From assembly GCF_901933205.1 (NCBI RefSeq), contig NC_044573.1, forward strand, positions 53,253,493 to 53,317,492: a stretch of DNA of 64,000 nucleotides. The letters are read 5' to 3'. This DNA is from Camarhynchus parvulus (Eukaryota; Chordata; Aves; Passeriformes; Thraupidae). The translations under genes and the position numbers were made by a program. Below, piece by piece: positions 63,001-64,000 of the stretch; within the stretch, counting starts at the first letter, position 1, and each line of letters starts with the position of its first letter. The notes beneath the pieces were generated by a model that did no database searches, was not told where the DNA came from, and saw only the letters and a program-made list of their open reading frames with translations.

Positions 63001-64000
63001 TGAATCCTAGATTTGTCACTGGTTTGGTGTTTCATTTTGTTCCACTTGGTGCAAATTAGTGCTTCTCTTTCCCTGCTGCCTTTGTTGGTCTCTCTCTAAG
63101 TTAGGCAGGATGTCTGCATAGGTCAGAATTGTTTCTTACTGGGCACTTGTCAAGTTTAAAATTGACAAAAATACTGTGGTCAACTGTCATTAGTGGAAAA
63201 AGACAGTGTCTATTTTTAGATAATTTGTCATCATTTTTAAATCCACAACATTTCACATTAAAAAAGCACACAGCATTAGTGTAACAGCATCAGGCTTAAA
63301 TGTTTTGAAAAATCTGGGACGGGGGAAAAGAGGCCCTGCTACTAGTGAAATTTAATCTAGCTCCAGGATCTAGAGAACAGACCCATTTCTGGCAAGACTC
63401 TTTATCATTCATTTGAAAGATCTTATCTGCACATAGCACTAATGTCAGTAAATGGAACTAAATGGTATAGTCTTACCTTGCCTTTCTTTACTGGAGAAGT
63501 AAGGATCCCACTACATTTTTGCTCCCAAAAAGATTTTGCCCTTTTGTCAGTAGGGTGGGTCAAACCTAATCTTGGTAGGAAGAAGCAGTGCTATTGTCTT
63601 GGGAGAGTTTCTACTTCTATCATGCCTGAGAGTGTCCTCAGTTTGCTTAAGTCTCAATGAAAAGAGGTTTTCAGTTCAGGAGGTAAAGGGATTCATTAGA
63701 TCTCATTCCCAGAAATGTCTACCTGATTGAGAAAGAGTCCCCTCAGGGGTAATGCTCATAAGCAAGTGGAGGCTGAAGGGCTGAAAAATGACCCATTTTG
63801 AAGTTTATCTAATTAGCTTCAAATATATAAGTTAGGTGTTTTGCTAGATGGATTAGCGTAATTATCTTAGTGCACCTATTCATGCTAGGAATGTCAGAAA
63901 ACCTGAGAACAGAGGAGCTCAGAAAAAAAATCACAGTGGCTCAGCCTGTTGACTGCCCTGACCCACGTGTAATTGTGCTGCAGAGGAAAGAGAGAAAGCT
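60085..64000. other. Noncoding stretch to window end
   Basis: Nothing gene-like is seen. Frames reach at most about 111 codons and lack domains. No confident transposon, RNA gene or long simple repeat is visible. Confidence 0.55.

Overview
This window looks like nuclear DNA from a bird, probably intergenic or long-intron sequence. The evidence is the repeat content. There are 3' ends of CR1 LINEs with the characteristic CR1 tail (GATTCTRTGA-type octamers), a decayed avian-type ERVL LTR, and several very old amniote repeat relics. Interspersed repeats are otherwise sparse and the sequence is AT-leaning and CpG-poor, with one sharp CpG island. Open reading frames are short on both strands (longest 192 codons, about what chance gives in 64 kb). 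There are no operons, ribosome binding sites, CRISPR arrays or other prokaryotic features. The species cannot be told from the sequence.

Layout. 1-34.8 kb is gene-poor. It holds a plus-strand CR1 tail (6.5 kb), a minus-strand CR1 (12.8-13.1 kb), a 260-bp (CCCTT)n tract (14.05-14.31 kb), a 200-bp (TTCC)n/(TCCC)n tract (20.54-20.75 kb), and old repeat relics at 17.2, 22.9, 24.9 and 28.1 kb. It also holds two RFX-type X-box motifs (24.19 and 26.20 kb), a solo ERVL-type LTR (29.85-30.36 kb), and a minus-strand reverse transcriptase relic of a CR1/L3-like LINE (31.5-31.9 kb). At 32.95-33.0 kb there is a strong acceptor-microexon-donor arrangement. A CpG island (about 34.9-35.5 kb) with Sp1 boxes and a CTCF-like motif is the one convincing promoter-type region, and a CR1 sits directly beside it (35.66-35.89 kb).

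35.9-64 kb is again mostly noncoding. The best items are a minus-strand integrase relic resembling Ty3/gypsy retrotransposons (37.9-38.35 kb), a CR1 piece (41.5 kb), a small CpG-rich pocket (43.2-43.3 kb), an enhancer-like stretch with NFI- and SOX-like motifs (45.75-46.0 kb), and a candidate terminal coding exon on the minus strand (52.95-53.14 kb).

No complete protein-coding gene can be assembled from this window. The CpG island may start a gene or lncRNA whose exons are unrecognised or lie outside. I found no convincing new multi-gene system. The items most worth checking are the gypsy-like integrase relic, the microexon or recursive splice site, the minus-strand exon candidate, and the CpG island with its CTCF-like sites.
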